This document shows positions 8,673 through 17,112 of a DNA stretch of 40,380 nt, piece by piece. The translations under genes were made by a program, and so were the position numbers. Position 1 is the stretch's first letter. Every line of letters begins with the position of its first letter. The DNA lies in contig JAJZDN010000034.1 in NCBI GenBank assembly GCA_021805985.1, positions 1 through 40,380 on the forward strand. Reading direction: 5' to 3'. This stretch comes from Planctomycetota bacterium. Its GTDB lineage: Bacteria; Planctomycetota; Phycisphaerae; WQYP01. The notes under the pieces are model-generated. The model was not told the origin of the DNA and did not search any database. It worked only from the letters and a program-made list of their open reading frames with translations.

Positions 8673-9626
8673 ATGGTCAATATTGTTCAACAGCGTCACA
8701 ACGAAAGCCTAAATCACGCCTTGGGCCCTGTCATTGCCGGTGCCTTGGCGCGGCCCGACGTGGTGGAGATCATGGCCAATCCCGATGGTGGTTTATGGGT
8801 GGATATCATCGGCCAAGGCCGCCAGCGACTGGGCGCTATTGATTCGAGTTCCGCTGAAACGGTGATTCGTCTATTGGCCGCCCATGCCGGGGAAAATGCC
8901 AATCCTGAATCACCCGCCATCGCCGGTGTATTACCGGCAACGGGAGAACGGTTTCAGGGATTATTGCCGCCGCTGGTCGATAGACCCACCTTCACAATTC
9001 GTAAAAGACCAACCCGTATTTTTACACTCGACGATTATGTGGCCTCCGGTGTGCTGGCGGCGGATGGTGCCAGAAGCATACGCCATGCCATTGCCCAGCG
9101 CCAGAATATTCTCGTCGCCGGTGGCACCGGTTCGGGTAAGACCACCCTGGTCAATGCCATATTACATGAACCGGAGTTCCAGATGCAGCGGGTGGTACTC
9201 ATTGAAGATACCCGTGAACTTCAGTGCTCAGCCCCGGATCGGGTGGAACTGCTAACCAAAAATACCGAACCCAAGGTGACCATGAATGATCTGTTGCGTA
9301 TGACGTTGCGACTACGGCCTGATCGAATTGTGGTCGGTGAAGTGCGGGGCGGTGAAGCCCTGGCGCTGCTCAAAGCCTGGAATACTGGCCATCCGGGCGG
9401 CGTGGCGACGATTCACGCCAACAGTGCCAGCGATGCCTTGTATCGGCTGGAAGACTTAATTGGAGAGGTTTCCCAGACGGTGCCGCAGCGATCCATCGCG
9501 TCAGCCATCAATCTGGTGGCATTCATTAAAAGACTTTCTGCTGCACCTGGCCGGGAGGTATCGGAGATATTGCAGGTCACAGACTTTAGTGAAGACAAGT
9601 ACGTGCTGAATAAACCAATTCTTTAG
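8673..9626 (+). CDS. trbB: Conjugal transfer ATPase TrbB (VirB11 family)
   Basis: A 317-residue cytoplasmic hexameric ATPase that powers pilus biogenesis and substrate transfer. The N-terminal domain carries the family's VVEIMANPDGGLWVD segment. The Walker A motif GGTGSGKTT starts at residue 150, followed by the IEDTRELQ Asp box, RMTLRLRPDRIVVGEVRGGEA (Walker B region) and the GGVATIHANSA His box. Length and order match TrbB. AAGGAG lies eight bases before the ATG. In the usual trb order trbC comes next, but here 17 kb of cargo separates the two. The call is secure. Confidence 0.95.
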   Translation: MVNIVQQRHNESLNHALGPVIAGALARPDVVEIMANPDGGLWVDIIGQGRQRLGAIDSSSAETVIRLLAAHAGENANPESPAIAGVLPATGERFQGLLPPLVDRPTFTIRKRPTRIFTLDDYVASGVLAADGARSIRHAIAQRQNILVAGGTGSGKTTLVNAILHEPEFQMQRVVLIEDTRELQCSAPDRVELLTKNTEPKVTMNDLLRMTLRLRPDRIVVGEVRGGEALALLKAWNTGHPGGVATIHANSASDALYRLEDLIGEVSQTVPQRSIASAINLVAFIKRLSAAPGREVSEILQVTDFSEDKYVLNKPIL

Positions 9627-9835
9627 ACGGACTATTCTATCGTTCGGAAAGGTAAGTTGGTCATCTGGATGACACGACAGCAAACCGGGTGAAACACGAT
9701 CGTAGGAACGACAACACCAACGCTCTGCATCCGTTGGCAGGGATGCTTTTGTCCGGCGTTTGACATTTTTATACATTTTCGTAAGGTTCTGTTGGTTCTC
9801 ATCGTCGATTAAGTCTTGCGGAGTGCTGAAACCGA
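9627..9835. other. Junction between trbB and the cargo block
   Basis: No gene is visible. A 6-bp hairpin (CCAACG/CGTTGG, 9717-9737) followed by a short T run could weakly end the trbB transcript. TTGACA at 9760 is a perfect -35 hexamer, but no good -10 lies at normal spacing (TATACA begins only five bases on, and TAAGGT at 9782 is weak). The cargo promoter is therefore probably near here but is not resolved. I found no clear insertion end or target duplication. Confidence 0.4.
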
Positions 9836-10048
9836 ATGCAAAATACCAAGGAACCATGGGTTGACGTGGAGAAAGTTGCCGCCCATTTGGGTGTAAATAA
9901 GGATTCCATCTATCGGAGGATTGAGAATCGCAAATTTCCAGCCCACCGTGCAGGGCGTCTGTTCCGGTTTAAGCTCTCGGAAGTCGATGCTTGGGTGACA
10001 CAAGGTGGCGGCAATCATAAGGAACGTAAAGGGAACATCCCGAAATGA
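9836..10048 (+). CDS. Excisionase-type helix-turn-helix protein
   Basis: A 70-residue DNA-binding protein of the excisionase (HTH_17, MerR-like) type. Residues 8-55 show the pattern VDVEKVAAHLGVNKDSIYRRIENRKFPAHRAG followed by the RFKLSEVDAWV wing typical of this family. It is probably a small regulator or specificity subunit for the coupled helicase rather than an excisionase, because no integrase is present. Its stop overlaps the helicase ATG in an ATGA arrangement, which argues that the two act together. GGAG lies 12 bases before the ATG. The fold call is firm; the role is inferred from coupling. Confidence 0.85.
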   Translation: MQNTKEPWVDVEKVAAHLGVNKDSIYRRIENRKFPAHRAGRLFRFKLSEVDAWVTQGGGNHKERKGNIPK

Positions 10049-12900
10049 CGACGCAATTTCACAGTAAGTACTGGGCCTACGCCCTGACCGTTGCCGGATC
10101 ATCCGGCACCGTGGAAGGTCTCTCACGCTCCATCGCCAACGCGCGCGTGGATCTCAACCCCCATCAAGTGGACGCGGCACTATTCGCCCTGCGCTCGCCG
10201 CTGTCCCGGGGCGTTATTCTTGCCGACGAAGTGGGCTTAGGAAAAACCATCGAAGCCGGTATCGTCATCGCCCAGCGCTGGGCGGAAAAGAAGCGGAAAA
10301 TCCTCCTTATCGTTCCCGCGATGCTCCGCAAACAATGGCAGCAGGAACTCCTGGCCAAATTTTTCCTTCCCTGCAAGATTCTGGATGGTGCAACGGTTCG
10401 CAAAATGGATAACCCGGCGGCCAACCCATTTGATTCTCCCAACGAAATTATCATCTGCTCCTACCATTTTGCGGCGGCCAATAAAGACCGCATCCGCGCA
10501 GTACCCTGGGACATCGCCGTTATTGATGAAGCCCACCGCCTGCGTAATGTTTACAAAACCGGCAGTAAAACCGCCCGGGACGTGGCCGCCGGCGTACAAA
10601 GCGCCTTCAAACTTCTTCTGACCGCCACCCCGCTGCAAAACACGCTCAATGAACTCTACGGGCTGGTAAGCGTCATTGATGAACATGTCTTCGGCGACAT
10701 TGAATCTTTCCGTGACCAGTTCACCAACGGCAAACTGGATCCCGACCGTGGAAATCGCCTGCGGGACCGAATGGCACCGATCTGCATCCGCACCTTGCGC
10801 AAACAGGTGGTGGAATATATTCCATTCACCCGCCGCATCTCCTTGACTTGGGATTTCCACCCCACGCCGCCGGAACAGGCGCTTTATGACAGCATTTCCA
10901 CCTACCTGCAACGCGACCAACTTTTCGCGCTGCCCGCCAGCCAGCGGGCGCTTATCACCCTGGTGCTCCGTAAGCTGCTCTCATCGTCCACCTTCGCCAT
11001 TGGCCATACCCTTTCCCGGCTCGCCGAACGCCTGGAAAATTTTTCCGCCCATCCCGAACTGCTCGGCGACGACGATCTGGACGGCATTGAGGAATTCCAG
11101 GATGAAATGCTGGAACCGGATACTGCGGAATCTGCCCAAACGCCGCCGGATCAGCCGCCACCGCTGGAACGCCTGCACGCTGAGCTTGCGGAATTGCGAT
11201 CCTACGCCCGGCAGGCATCTGAAATTCCGGCCAACGCCAAGGGCCAGCAGTTGATCCCCGCACTGGCCACCGCATTTGACCGTATCGCGGCACTGGGCGC
11301 GCAGCGCAAGGCCGTGATATTCACCGAATCGCGCCGCACCCAGGCCTACTTGTTCGATCTGCTTTCCGCCAACGGCTACGCCGACCAGATTGCACTAATT
11401 AACAGTTCCAACTCTGATCCTAACTCGCACGCCATTTACCAGCAGTGGCTCCAACGCCATAAGGACGATCAGACCACCACCGGCTCGCGCAGCGTCGATA
11501 TCAAGGCCGCCATTGTGGAACACTTCCGCGACCACGCCTCCATTCTCATCGCCACCGAAGCCGCCGCCGAAGGCGTCAATCTCCAATTCTGCTCACTGGT
11601 GGTCAATTACGACCTGCCGTGGAACCCGCAAAGGGTTGAACAGCGTATAGGCCGGTGCCACCGTTATGGCCAGAAGCATGATGTTGTGGTGCTCAACTTT
11701 ATCAACCGCACCAATGAAGCCGACCAGCGCGTATTTGAACTGTTAAGTGAAAAGTTCAAGCTTTTTGACGGCGTGTTCGGAACCACCGATGAAATTCTCG
11801 GTGCCGTTGAGTCCGGCGTGGATGTGCAAGGCCGCATCGCCCAGATCTATCAGACCTGCCGCACCCCGGCGGAAATCGCCACTGCCTTTGATCAAATGCG
11901 CCGCGAACTTGATGAACGTATCCAAACCCGCATGGCCCAAACGCGGCAACTGCTGCTGGAAAATGTCGATGATCAGGTCAGCGCCCGTCTGCGCGTGCAC
12001 CGGGATCAAGCCGCGGAAACCCTCGACCAGCGCCAGCGCTGGCTGCTTTCACTGGCGAAGGTCGAACTGCAAACCCACGCCGTGTTTGAAGATTCCGCCC
12101 CGCGCTTCACATACCACGGGCAATCCGCCGCCGGAACTCCGGAGGCCATGCTCTATGGCCGCTATAATCTTGATTGGAAAAAAGCCGAGGAACTCGGTGA
12201 CATATTTTTTCGGCAGGATCATCCGCTGGCCCAACAACTGATCCATACGGCCATGAATCGTCAACTGCCGCCGCGGCATTTGGAATTTCATTATGACCGC
12301 AAGCTCGGTATCGCCAGCGCTGTAGAGCCATTGATTGGCAAACACGGCTGGCTGGAACTTTCCAAGCTAACCGTGCAATCCATGAGCACGGACGAATTTC
12401 TGGTATTGGTGGGGACCGCCGATACTGGTGAAATACTGGATGAGGAAATTTGCCGCAGAATATTGGAACTACCGGCCACGATAGCGGGTTCTGCCGAGGG
12501 CACCCCGCCGCCGGCCAATGCCAGAGAATCGGAAATTCGGCGATTTATCAAACTCATTGAAGATCGCAACACGCGGGCATTTGATGAAGAATCGCTGAAG
12601 CTGGATCACTGGGCCGATGATTTGAAGCTGGGACTGGAACGGGCGATAAAAGAATTGGATCGCCAAATCAGCGAACGCCGCCGGGCGGCAGCGCTGGCAC
12701 GGTCACTGGCGGAAAAACTCGACGCCCAGAAAGCCATCCGCGAACTGGAAGAAGCCCGCAAGAAAAAACGCCACGACTTTTTCCAATCCCAGGACGCCAT
12801 CGACGCCAACCGCGATACCCTCATCGCCGATATGGAAAAGCAATTGCAGAAAAGCCACTCAATACAACAAGTATTTGTCCTTCGGTGGAGTTTGGTATGA
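10045..12900 (+). CDS. SNF2-type helicase/translocase of a defence island
   Basis: A 951-residue SF2 ATPase of the SNF2/RapA kind that probably translocates on double-stranded DNA. Motif I is DEVGLGKT (residues 61-68), motif II DEAH (161-164) and motif III TATP (193-196). The C-terminal helicase lobe carries EGVNLQFCSLVVNYDLPWNP and ends with EQRIGRCHRYGQ (from about 531). A long C-terminal extension includes a charged helix (about 860-925, RRRAAALARSLAEKL) probably forming a coiled coil. Helicases of this shape are common in defence islands, for example DrmD of DISARM, but no DrmA, DrmB or DrmC is present here. Overlaps of four bases link it to the HTH gene before and the AlbA_2 gene after. 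It appears by eye richer in CGC arginine codons than the transfer genes, hinting at separate origin. Confidence 0.87.
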   Translation: MTTQFHSKYWAYALTVAGSSGTVEGLSRSIANARVDLNPHQVDAALFALRSPLSRGVILADEVGLGKTIEAGIVIAQRWAEKKRKILLIVPAMLRKQWQQELLAKFFLPCKILDGATVRKMDNPAANPFDSPNEIIICSYHFAAANKDRIRAVPWDIAVIDEAHRLRNVYKTGSKTARDVAAGVQSAFKLLLTATPLQNTLNELYGLVSVIDEHVFGDIESFRDQFTNGKLDPDRGNRLRDRMAPICIRTLRKQVVEYIPFTRRISLTWDFHPTPPEQALYDSISTYLQRDQLFALPASQRALITLVLRKLLSSSTFAIGHTLSRLAERLENFSAHPELLGDDDLDGIEEFQDEMLEPDTAESAQTPPDQPPPLERLHAELAELRSYARQASEIPANAKGQQLIPALATAFDRIAALGAQRKAVIFTESRRTQAYLFDLLSANGYADQIALINSSNSDPNSHAIYQQWLQRHKDDQTTTGSRSVDIKAAIVEHFRDHASILIATEAAAEGVNLQFCSLVVNYDLPWNPQRVEQRIGRCHRYGQKHDVVVLNFINRTNEADQRVFELLSEKFKLFDGVFGTTDEILGAVESGVDVQGRIAQIYQTCRTPAEIATAFDQMRRELDERIQTRMAQTRQLLLENVDDQVSARLRVHRDQAAETLDQRQRWLLSLAKVELQTHAVFEDSAPRFTYHGQSAAGTPEAMLYGRYNLDWKKAEELGDIFFRQDHPLAQQLIHTAMNRQLPPRHLEFHYDRKLGIASAVEPLIGKHGWLELSKLTVQSMSTDEFLVLVGTADTGEILDEEICRRILELPATIAGSAEGTPPPANARESEIRRFIKLIEDRNTRAFDEESLKLDHWADDLKLGLERAIKELDRQISERRRAAALARSLAEKLDAQKAIRELEEARKKKRHDFFQSQDAIDANRDTLIADMEKQLQKSHSIQQVFVLRWSLV

Positions 12901-14390
12901 ACCGTGGCATGATAAAAAGCACTCAGGAACTATCCGCTCTTCTGGCACAGGGCGAGGGTGAAGCCCTTGAGTTCAAACGTTCAACAGGCGAATTGAAGGA
13001 GGCCATGCAGACGTTATGTGCCTTCCAGAACGGTTCCGGTGGCACACTGTTGTTTGGTATTCGGCCCGACGGAAGAATTGAAGGGCAGGAAGTTGCCGAC
13101 CACACGCTTCGTGACATTGCGCAGGCTTGCGACCGCTTTGAACCCCCCGCCCACGTTTCCATTCAACGCATCAAAGTCAGCCCCGACCGCGATGCCATCG
13201 CCGTGGCCGTCAAAGGTGGAGGCGACATGCGGCCCTTCGTCTACGAGGGCCGCGCTTATGAACGGGTCGGCAGCACGACGCGCCGGATGCCGCAGGCAAA
13301 ATATGAGCGTTTACTTGTCGAACGCGGCCACGCCAAGCACCGTTGGGAAAACCTCCCGGCGGATGGGCTGACGCTCAAGGACTTGGACCGCAAGGAAATC
13401 CTGCGAACGCGCGAACTTGCTATCCAGCAGAATCGTATTTCGCCGGATACGGGTACTGATATTGGCGAAATACTTGACCGATTAGGACTGCGAATTGACG
13501 GCGTTCTCACACAGGCCGCACTGATGCTTTATGGGAAGCGATTCCTTCCCAATTACCCACAGTGCTTGCTGAAAATGGGGCGCTTCCGGGGCACGGAAGT
13601 GACCGGCGAGATCGTGGATAACCGGCAGGAATATATGAACGCCTTCACAATGGTGCGTGAAGGCATGGCATTTCTTGAACGTACTATGCCGCTGGGGGCG
13701 CGATTCCCGGTGGGGAAAATTTTCCGGGAAGACCGTTTTCCGGTTCCCCTTGGCGCTCTGCGGGAGATACTTCTCAATGCGGTGATGCACCGCGATTATT
13801 CCAACTATTCGGGCTATGTTGCCATTGCTGTGTTTGACGATCGGATCGAAATACGAAGTTGTGGAAGCCTTCCGACGGGGGTCACAGTGGAACAGCTTTC
13901 CGGGCGGCACGATTCAAAGCCTACTAACCCGCTTATCGCTGGGGCTTTCCACCGGACTGGGGCGGTCGAGGTTTGGGGCCGTGGAACAAACCGGGTGATC
14001 GCCATGTGTAAACAGAGCGCAGTGGCAACGCCGGTGTTCGAGGATCGCCATGGATTTTTAATCGTTACGTTCAAGGCACAGATGGTAGCTCCGGGCCGAA
14101 GGGTAGAGTCAAGGGTAGAGTCAAAGGTAGGGTTGGAGGTAGGGTCGAGCCACGACCTTTCAACTCGGATACTTACGGCGCTTTGGTTGGGTCCCACTTC
14201 CAAGGCCCGAATCGCACAAGCCGTTGGCAAGCAGAAAGTTGATGGTCAATTGCACGCGGTCGTGCGAAAACTCCTGGCGCAGGGGCTTATTGAGTACACG
14301 CTGCCCGACAAACCCAACAGCCGGTTGCAAAAATATCGGCTTGCGGAACATGGCCGCAAAATTACCGGGCAGCCTGGCAGTGCTTCATAA
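12897..14390 (+). CDS. AlbA_2 / HATPase-like ATP-binding protein with C-terminal winged helix
   Basis: A 497-residue protein of the family often annotated as ATP-binding or transcriptional regulator. The N-terminus is an AlbA_2 (Schlafen-like) domain: EGEALEFKRST then LCAFQNGSGGTLLFGI. The middle contains the HATPase_c_4-like part ALREILLNAVMHRDYS and later GRGTNRVIAMC. The C-terminus (about 425-480) reads as a winged helix (ILTALWLGPTSKARIAQAV). The ATG at 12897 overlaps the helicase stop; the in-frame GTG at 12885 would extend it by four residues. A short tandem repeat (GGTAGAGTCA twice, 14101-14125) encodes RVESRVES. Schlafen-like domains can be RNA nucleases, so a regulatory or toxic role in the island is possible but unproven. 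Confidence 0.85.
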   Translation: MNRGMIKSTQELSALLAQGEGEALEFKRSTGELKEAMQTLCAFQNGSGGTLLFGIRPDGRIEGQEVADHTLRDIAQACDRFEPPAHVSIQRIKVSPDRDAIAVAVKGGGDMRPFVYEGRAYERVGSTTRRMPQAKYERLLVERGHAKHRWENLPADGLTLKDLDRKEILRTRELAIQQNRISPDTGTDIGEILDRLGLRIDGVLTQAALMLYGKRFLPNYPQCLLKMGRFRGTEVTGEIVDNRQEYMNAFTMVREGMAFLERTMPLGARFPVGKIFREDRFPVPLGALREILLNAVMHRDYSNYSGYVAIAVFDDRIEIRSCGSLPTGVTVEQLSGRHDSKPTNPLIAGAFHRTGAVEVWGRGTNRVIAMCKQSAVATPVFEDRHGFLIVTFKAQMVAPGRRVESRVESKVGLEVGSSHDLSTRILTALWLGPTSKARIAQAVGKQKVDGQLHAVVRKLLAQGLIEYTLPDKPNSRLQKYRLAEHGRKITGQPGSAS

Positions 14391-14800
14391 CACCCGCCGC
14401 CGAATCGCCACGCCCCGGCCAAACAAATTTTTCGCGTAAATCCCACCAGCCAACACGCCCGCACATTCCCCAACCCAAAAAGCCATTCCGGCGCGCCGGA
14501 ACGGGGCTCGCCACTCCCGAAAATTCCAAGGCCAATTAAAGTTTAGGCCCACCCGTGCCGATAATTGATAGTATATCGGATATAATCGGCTAAGTTGATC
14601 GAAAAACATAAGAAATAATAATCCGATTTATAAGAGGCCGATAAAAACGCCGCTCCTTACCACGCTGGAGCGGTTGAGGTTTGGGGCCGTGGAACAAACC
14701 GCAGTGATCGCCATGTGTAGACAGAACGCAGTGGCAGCGCCGGTGTTCGGATATCTCATCGCGTACAATATTTCTTCGTTTGGCCGAGGGCGGCCACGAC
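14391..14800. other. Intergenic region with palindrome and gene remnant
   Basis: No intact gene is visible. It contains a perfect 16-bp palindrome TTCCGGCGCGCCGGAA (14486-14501) and a diverged copy of an internal piece of the preceding gene (14670-14750). A TATAAT at 14581 has no matching -35 at normal spacing. The region looks like degraded or rearranged DNA. Confidence 0.5.
14670..14750 (+). repeat. Diverged partial copy of the AlbA_2 gene (13961-14041)
   Basis: About 80 bp here closely matches 13961-14041 inside the AlbA_2/HATPase gene: both contain GAGGTTTGGGGCCGTGGAAC and then TGATCGCCATGTGT, with scattered substitutions and small indels. The similarity stops abruptly at both ends. It is the remnant of a second related gene or of a partial duplication. 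Confidence 0.75.
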
Positions 14801-15550
14801 ATGGCGCTTACCGAAGCGCAGTCCCATGGAGTTTGCAGCATGCTTGACGTAAAAATAGACCCGCTACCCTGGTGGGACCGGCTTCGCGCCCGCTTTACCG
14901 TGGCAAGGCGACGCTCACGCACGGAATGCCATCGCCGATTGGTGGCGGCGCTCGTAGAATTCAGGCTCAACGACTACGAGAAGATGGTAACCCGCGTTGG
15001 CGAGGGCGACCGCCGCAAGGTGGTGCGATACGAGATGGGCGAAATCCTCTCAGGCGATGCTTATCTCGAAAAATCTGGCGAAGAACTGGCCCGTGCTATT
15101 GAGGAGGGGATACAAGTGCGGATGGCCGATGAAATCCTCTGGCACCAAATTGCTTGTCTAAACCACGCTGGCCGGTTCGCGCAAGACGCCCATCTGACCG
15201 TTAACACTGTGAATCCACAGCATTTTTCGACCACCGCTATTCCCGCTATCTCAAAATGCTTCCCGTTCCTGACCCAGCCGATCAAAGCTGTCCCGCCTGC
15301 GTCGCCAAGACAATTGCCGACCGAGTGGAGATTGTCTGACGCCTTAACGAACCTTCTTCGCCAGTGGCTGGGTAGTCACGCGCTTCCGACGATGCGGTAC
15401 AAGTTCGGCCCGCATCCGGGGCCACAAGATTTGGTGTCCTTGAGTATCCTCAGTGAAGGCGACCCCGCCGTAGTGACCGTTCCCATGGGATGGCATCCGG
15501 CTGGCAATCAAATGGAGGGAACACATGACAATTCCGCAAAACCATGCTGA
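14801..15550 (+). CDS. Hypothetical protein
   Basis: I do not recognise this protein of about 249 residues. It starts with a basic region (WWDRLRARFTVARRRSRTECHRRL) followed by a probably helical segment to about residue 115, and then a less structured Pro-rich part. The start is uncertain: ATG at 14801 has GAGGG ten bases upstream, and ATG at 14840 is an alternative. Its last 26 bases overlap the start of the HNH gene, which suggests the two are expressed together. It lies in the repeat-rich, partly degraded middle of the cargo, so it could itself be a remnant. Confidence 0.45.
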   Translation: MALTEAQSHGVCSMLDVKIDPLPWWDRLRARFTVARRRSRTECHRRLVAALVEFRLNDYEKMVTRVGEGDRRKVVRYEMGEILSGDAYLEKSGEELARAIEEGIQVRMADEILWHQIACLNHAGRFAQDAHLTVNTVNPQHFSTTAIPAISKCFPFLTQPIKAVPPASPRQLPTEWRLSDALTNLLRQWLGSHALPTMRYKFGPHPGPQDLVSLSILSEGDPAVVTVPMGWHPAGNQMEGTHDNSAKPC

Positions 15551-15869
15551 CAATCTTCTCGCAGATTGTGGCCGGCGCTGCTGCATTTGCAGGCGATTTA
15601 AGCCCCTGCACCTTCAGGTACATCACATTCAGCCGCGCGAGGAAGGTGGAACCGACAATCCAGACAACCTTATCGCTCTGTGCGTCACATGCCATAGCAG
15701 CGTCCACACGAAAACAAATATGACCCGCAACTTCACGTTGACCGAGCTTAAGCAGCATCGAGACAACACCATTGCCGCTGTACGCGACGGGCGGCTGGTG
15801 GAGAACAGCGAGCCGCCCGATGTTTTCGAGGCGACGCTAAAAGCGATGCCCAGCGCTACCCTGGGCTGA
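15525..15869 (+). CDS. HNH endonuclease domain protein
   Basis: A 114-residue protein whose first 60 residues form a classic HNH nuclease core. It has a zinc-binding CxxC (Cys19/Cys22), the catalytic LQVHHIQPREEGG stretch (His33-His34), TDNPDNLIALC with the HNH asparagine, and a second CxxC-His (Cys53, Cys56, His57). The C-terminal half is charged and probably helical. GGAGGG precedes the ATG. It overlaps the end of the upstream hypothetical gene. Small HNH proteins can be restriction nucleases, homing-type nucleases or accessory nucleases of defence systems; the context favours defence, but nothing fixes the target. Confidence 0.87.
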   Translation: MTIPQNHADNLLADCGRRCCICRRFKPLHLQVHHIQPREEGGTDNPDNLIALCVTCHSSVHTKTNMTRNFTLTELKQHRDNTIAAVRDGRLVENSEPPDVFEATLKAMPSATLG

Positions 15870-15914
15870 TGAAAGCCCCGATGCCGCGTTCATGCCATTT
15901 GTGTTGCGCGACCG

Positions 15915-16305
15915 AAACAAGGTCCAAGGACGCCAAGTTCGGAAAGTTGAGAAAAGGCTTGGTGTCAGCGGGTTTGGTTCAAATGTGCCAAGATTGCCAG
16001 GTTGTTTTTGGGGGCGACGAAGCCGCCAACATTTAGTATTTGGCATTCAGCCTTTGGGACGCTTGCGGTGTTCAGCGAGGCAACTTGCCCTAGATGCCCA
16101 AGATGTTTTTGGGCGGCTGTGGCCGCCGGCTTACCGCGTTGAGCAATCAGTTTTCAGCGGGCGGCAAGGTGGCCAAGATGGCCAAGTTAGGGGGCAAGGT
16201 GGCCAAGTTAGGAAAATTGATAAGAGCCTTGATGGCAGCGGGCTGTGTTCAAGGTGGCCAAGATGGCCAAGTTGTTTTATGGGGGGCGGCGGCTGCCGCC
16301 AGAGC
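15915..16305 (+). repeat. Cluster of diverged direct repeats with GC hairpins
   Basis: Two diverged units of about 100 bp (about 15917-16030 and 16195-16305) share the order CCAAGTT, GGAAA, TTGA, GCAGCGGG-like and a CCAAG-rich end. A shorter third piece lies at about 16088-16132. A 23-bp block is exactly repeated at 16166-16188 and 16251-16273 (core GGTGGCCAAGATGGCCAAG). The two right-hand copies end in a GC hairpin of the GGCGGC...GCCGCC type. The frame is open through part of this, but the translation is low-complexity, so it is best read as a repeat family. Confidence 0.65.
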
Positions 16306-16372
16306 AGTTGAGCAGGAGAGCGTGCGGAGTTGGCGCGGGCGTCGACATTCTGCCGGGTACATAGCGATCCTC

Positions 16373-17008
16373 ATGGCTGAGGCGGAGCCAATGATGCGGG
16401 CATGTTATTTAATTGTCAAAGAACATTGTTCAGCAGATCTGAACCGTTCATTGGTTTGCTATAGGGAGGCAGTGAGGGCGATAAGAGCGCTACTGCGCCA
16501 AGAAGTTGAAGATTTGGACCCCAGAGGCATGGCAGAAACTTTCACAGGCCCATATGTGGGGGCGCGGGAGTGGATTTAGGATTCCATGGGCGCAGCGCAA
16601 CAGATTCAGAGACTTGGAGCACAGAAAAAACACGCAATACGTCAAGGTTTTCATCAGCCCAGCGCTACCCTTCCATCGCTCGTGCAGCCCACAGCACCGG
16701 GGCGGCGGCTCATGCCCGAGGCAGTTGAAATACTCCTGGCTGCCGCGAAACAGGATCAACCCCTGCTGCCTGTGCAATATGATGGCGGGTGGGTATTACA
16801 ATGCGGCCCGATACAGTTTCCGAGCGACCAAACTGGCCCACGGAAGCAAGCCACATATCGACGGGCATTCGAGCAATTGATACAAAGCGGCCTTGTCGAG
16901 CATGCCCATGGAAACGTCTGGGGTATCTCCCACGACGGCTACCTGCTGGCCGACCAACTTATCGCTGCAGCACAACCCAGGTCAGCGCAACCGGAAACAA
17001 CCCTGTAA
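16373..17008 (+). pseudogene. Probable broken gene with C-terminal winged helix
   Basis: One reading frame runs from about 16373 to 17008 but is interrupted by a TAG at 16577-16579, with the next ATG two codons later at 16586. The first part (MAEAEPMMRACYLIVKEH, then REAVRAIRALLRQEVEDL) looks helical. The second part ends in a region that resembles the C-terminal winged-helix module of several uncharacterised proteins (PEAVEILLAAA, then RRAFEQLIQSGLVEHAHG and GYLLADQLI). Upstream the frame merges into the repeat cluster. Either a single gene has been split by a nonsense mutation, or only the 3' part (ATG at 16586 or 16712) is expressed. No function is assigned. Confidence 0.45.
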
Positions 17009-17112
17009 CGCCGGCATCTTGCCTGCATCCCAAGCGGACAGGACGCCTGCGACACCGGCACAGTGCGTGCGGGAAAATTGGAATTGACTCGGACAACCAA
17101 AGGAAAAGAGTA

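Noticed and set aside
9760-9790. Strong promoter for the HTH-helicase operon
   Set aside because: TTGACA is perfect, but no acceptable -10 lies 15-19 bp downstream, so it is only mentioned as part of the junction.
9836-10048. True excisionase (Xis) of the element
   Set aside because: The fold fits, but no integrase is in the window and the gene is coupled to a helicase, so a regulatory or specificity role is more likely.
14385-14609. Minus-strand gene of 74 residues
   Set aside because: It overlaps the end of the AlbA_2 gene and contains the 16-bp palindrome; the translation looks like a by-product of a GC-rich repeat.
15915-16305. CRISPR array
   Set aside because: Repeat units are diverged, of different lengths and not evenly spaced, and no cas gene is present in the window.
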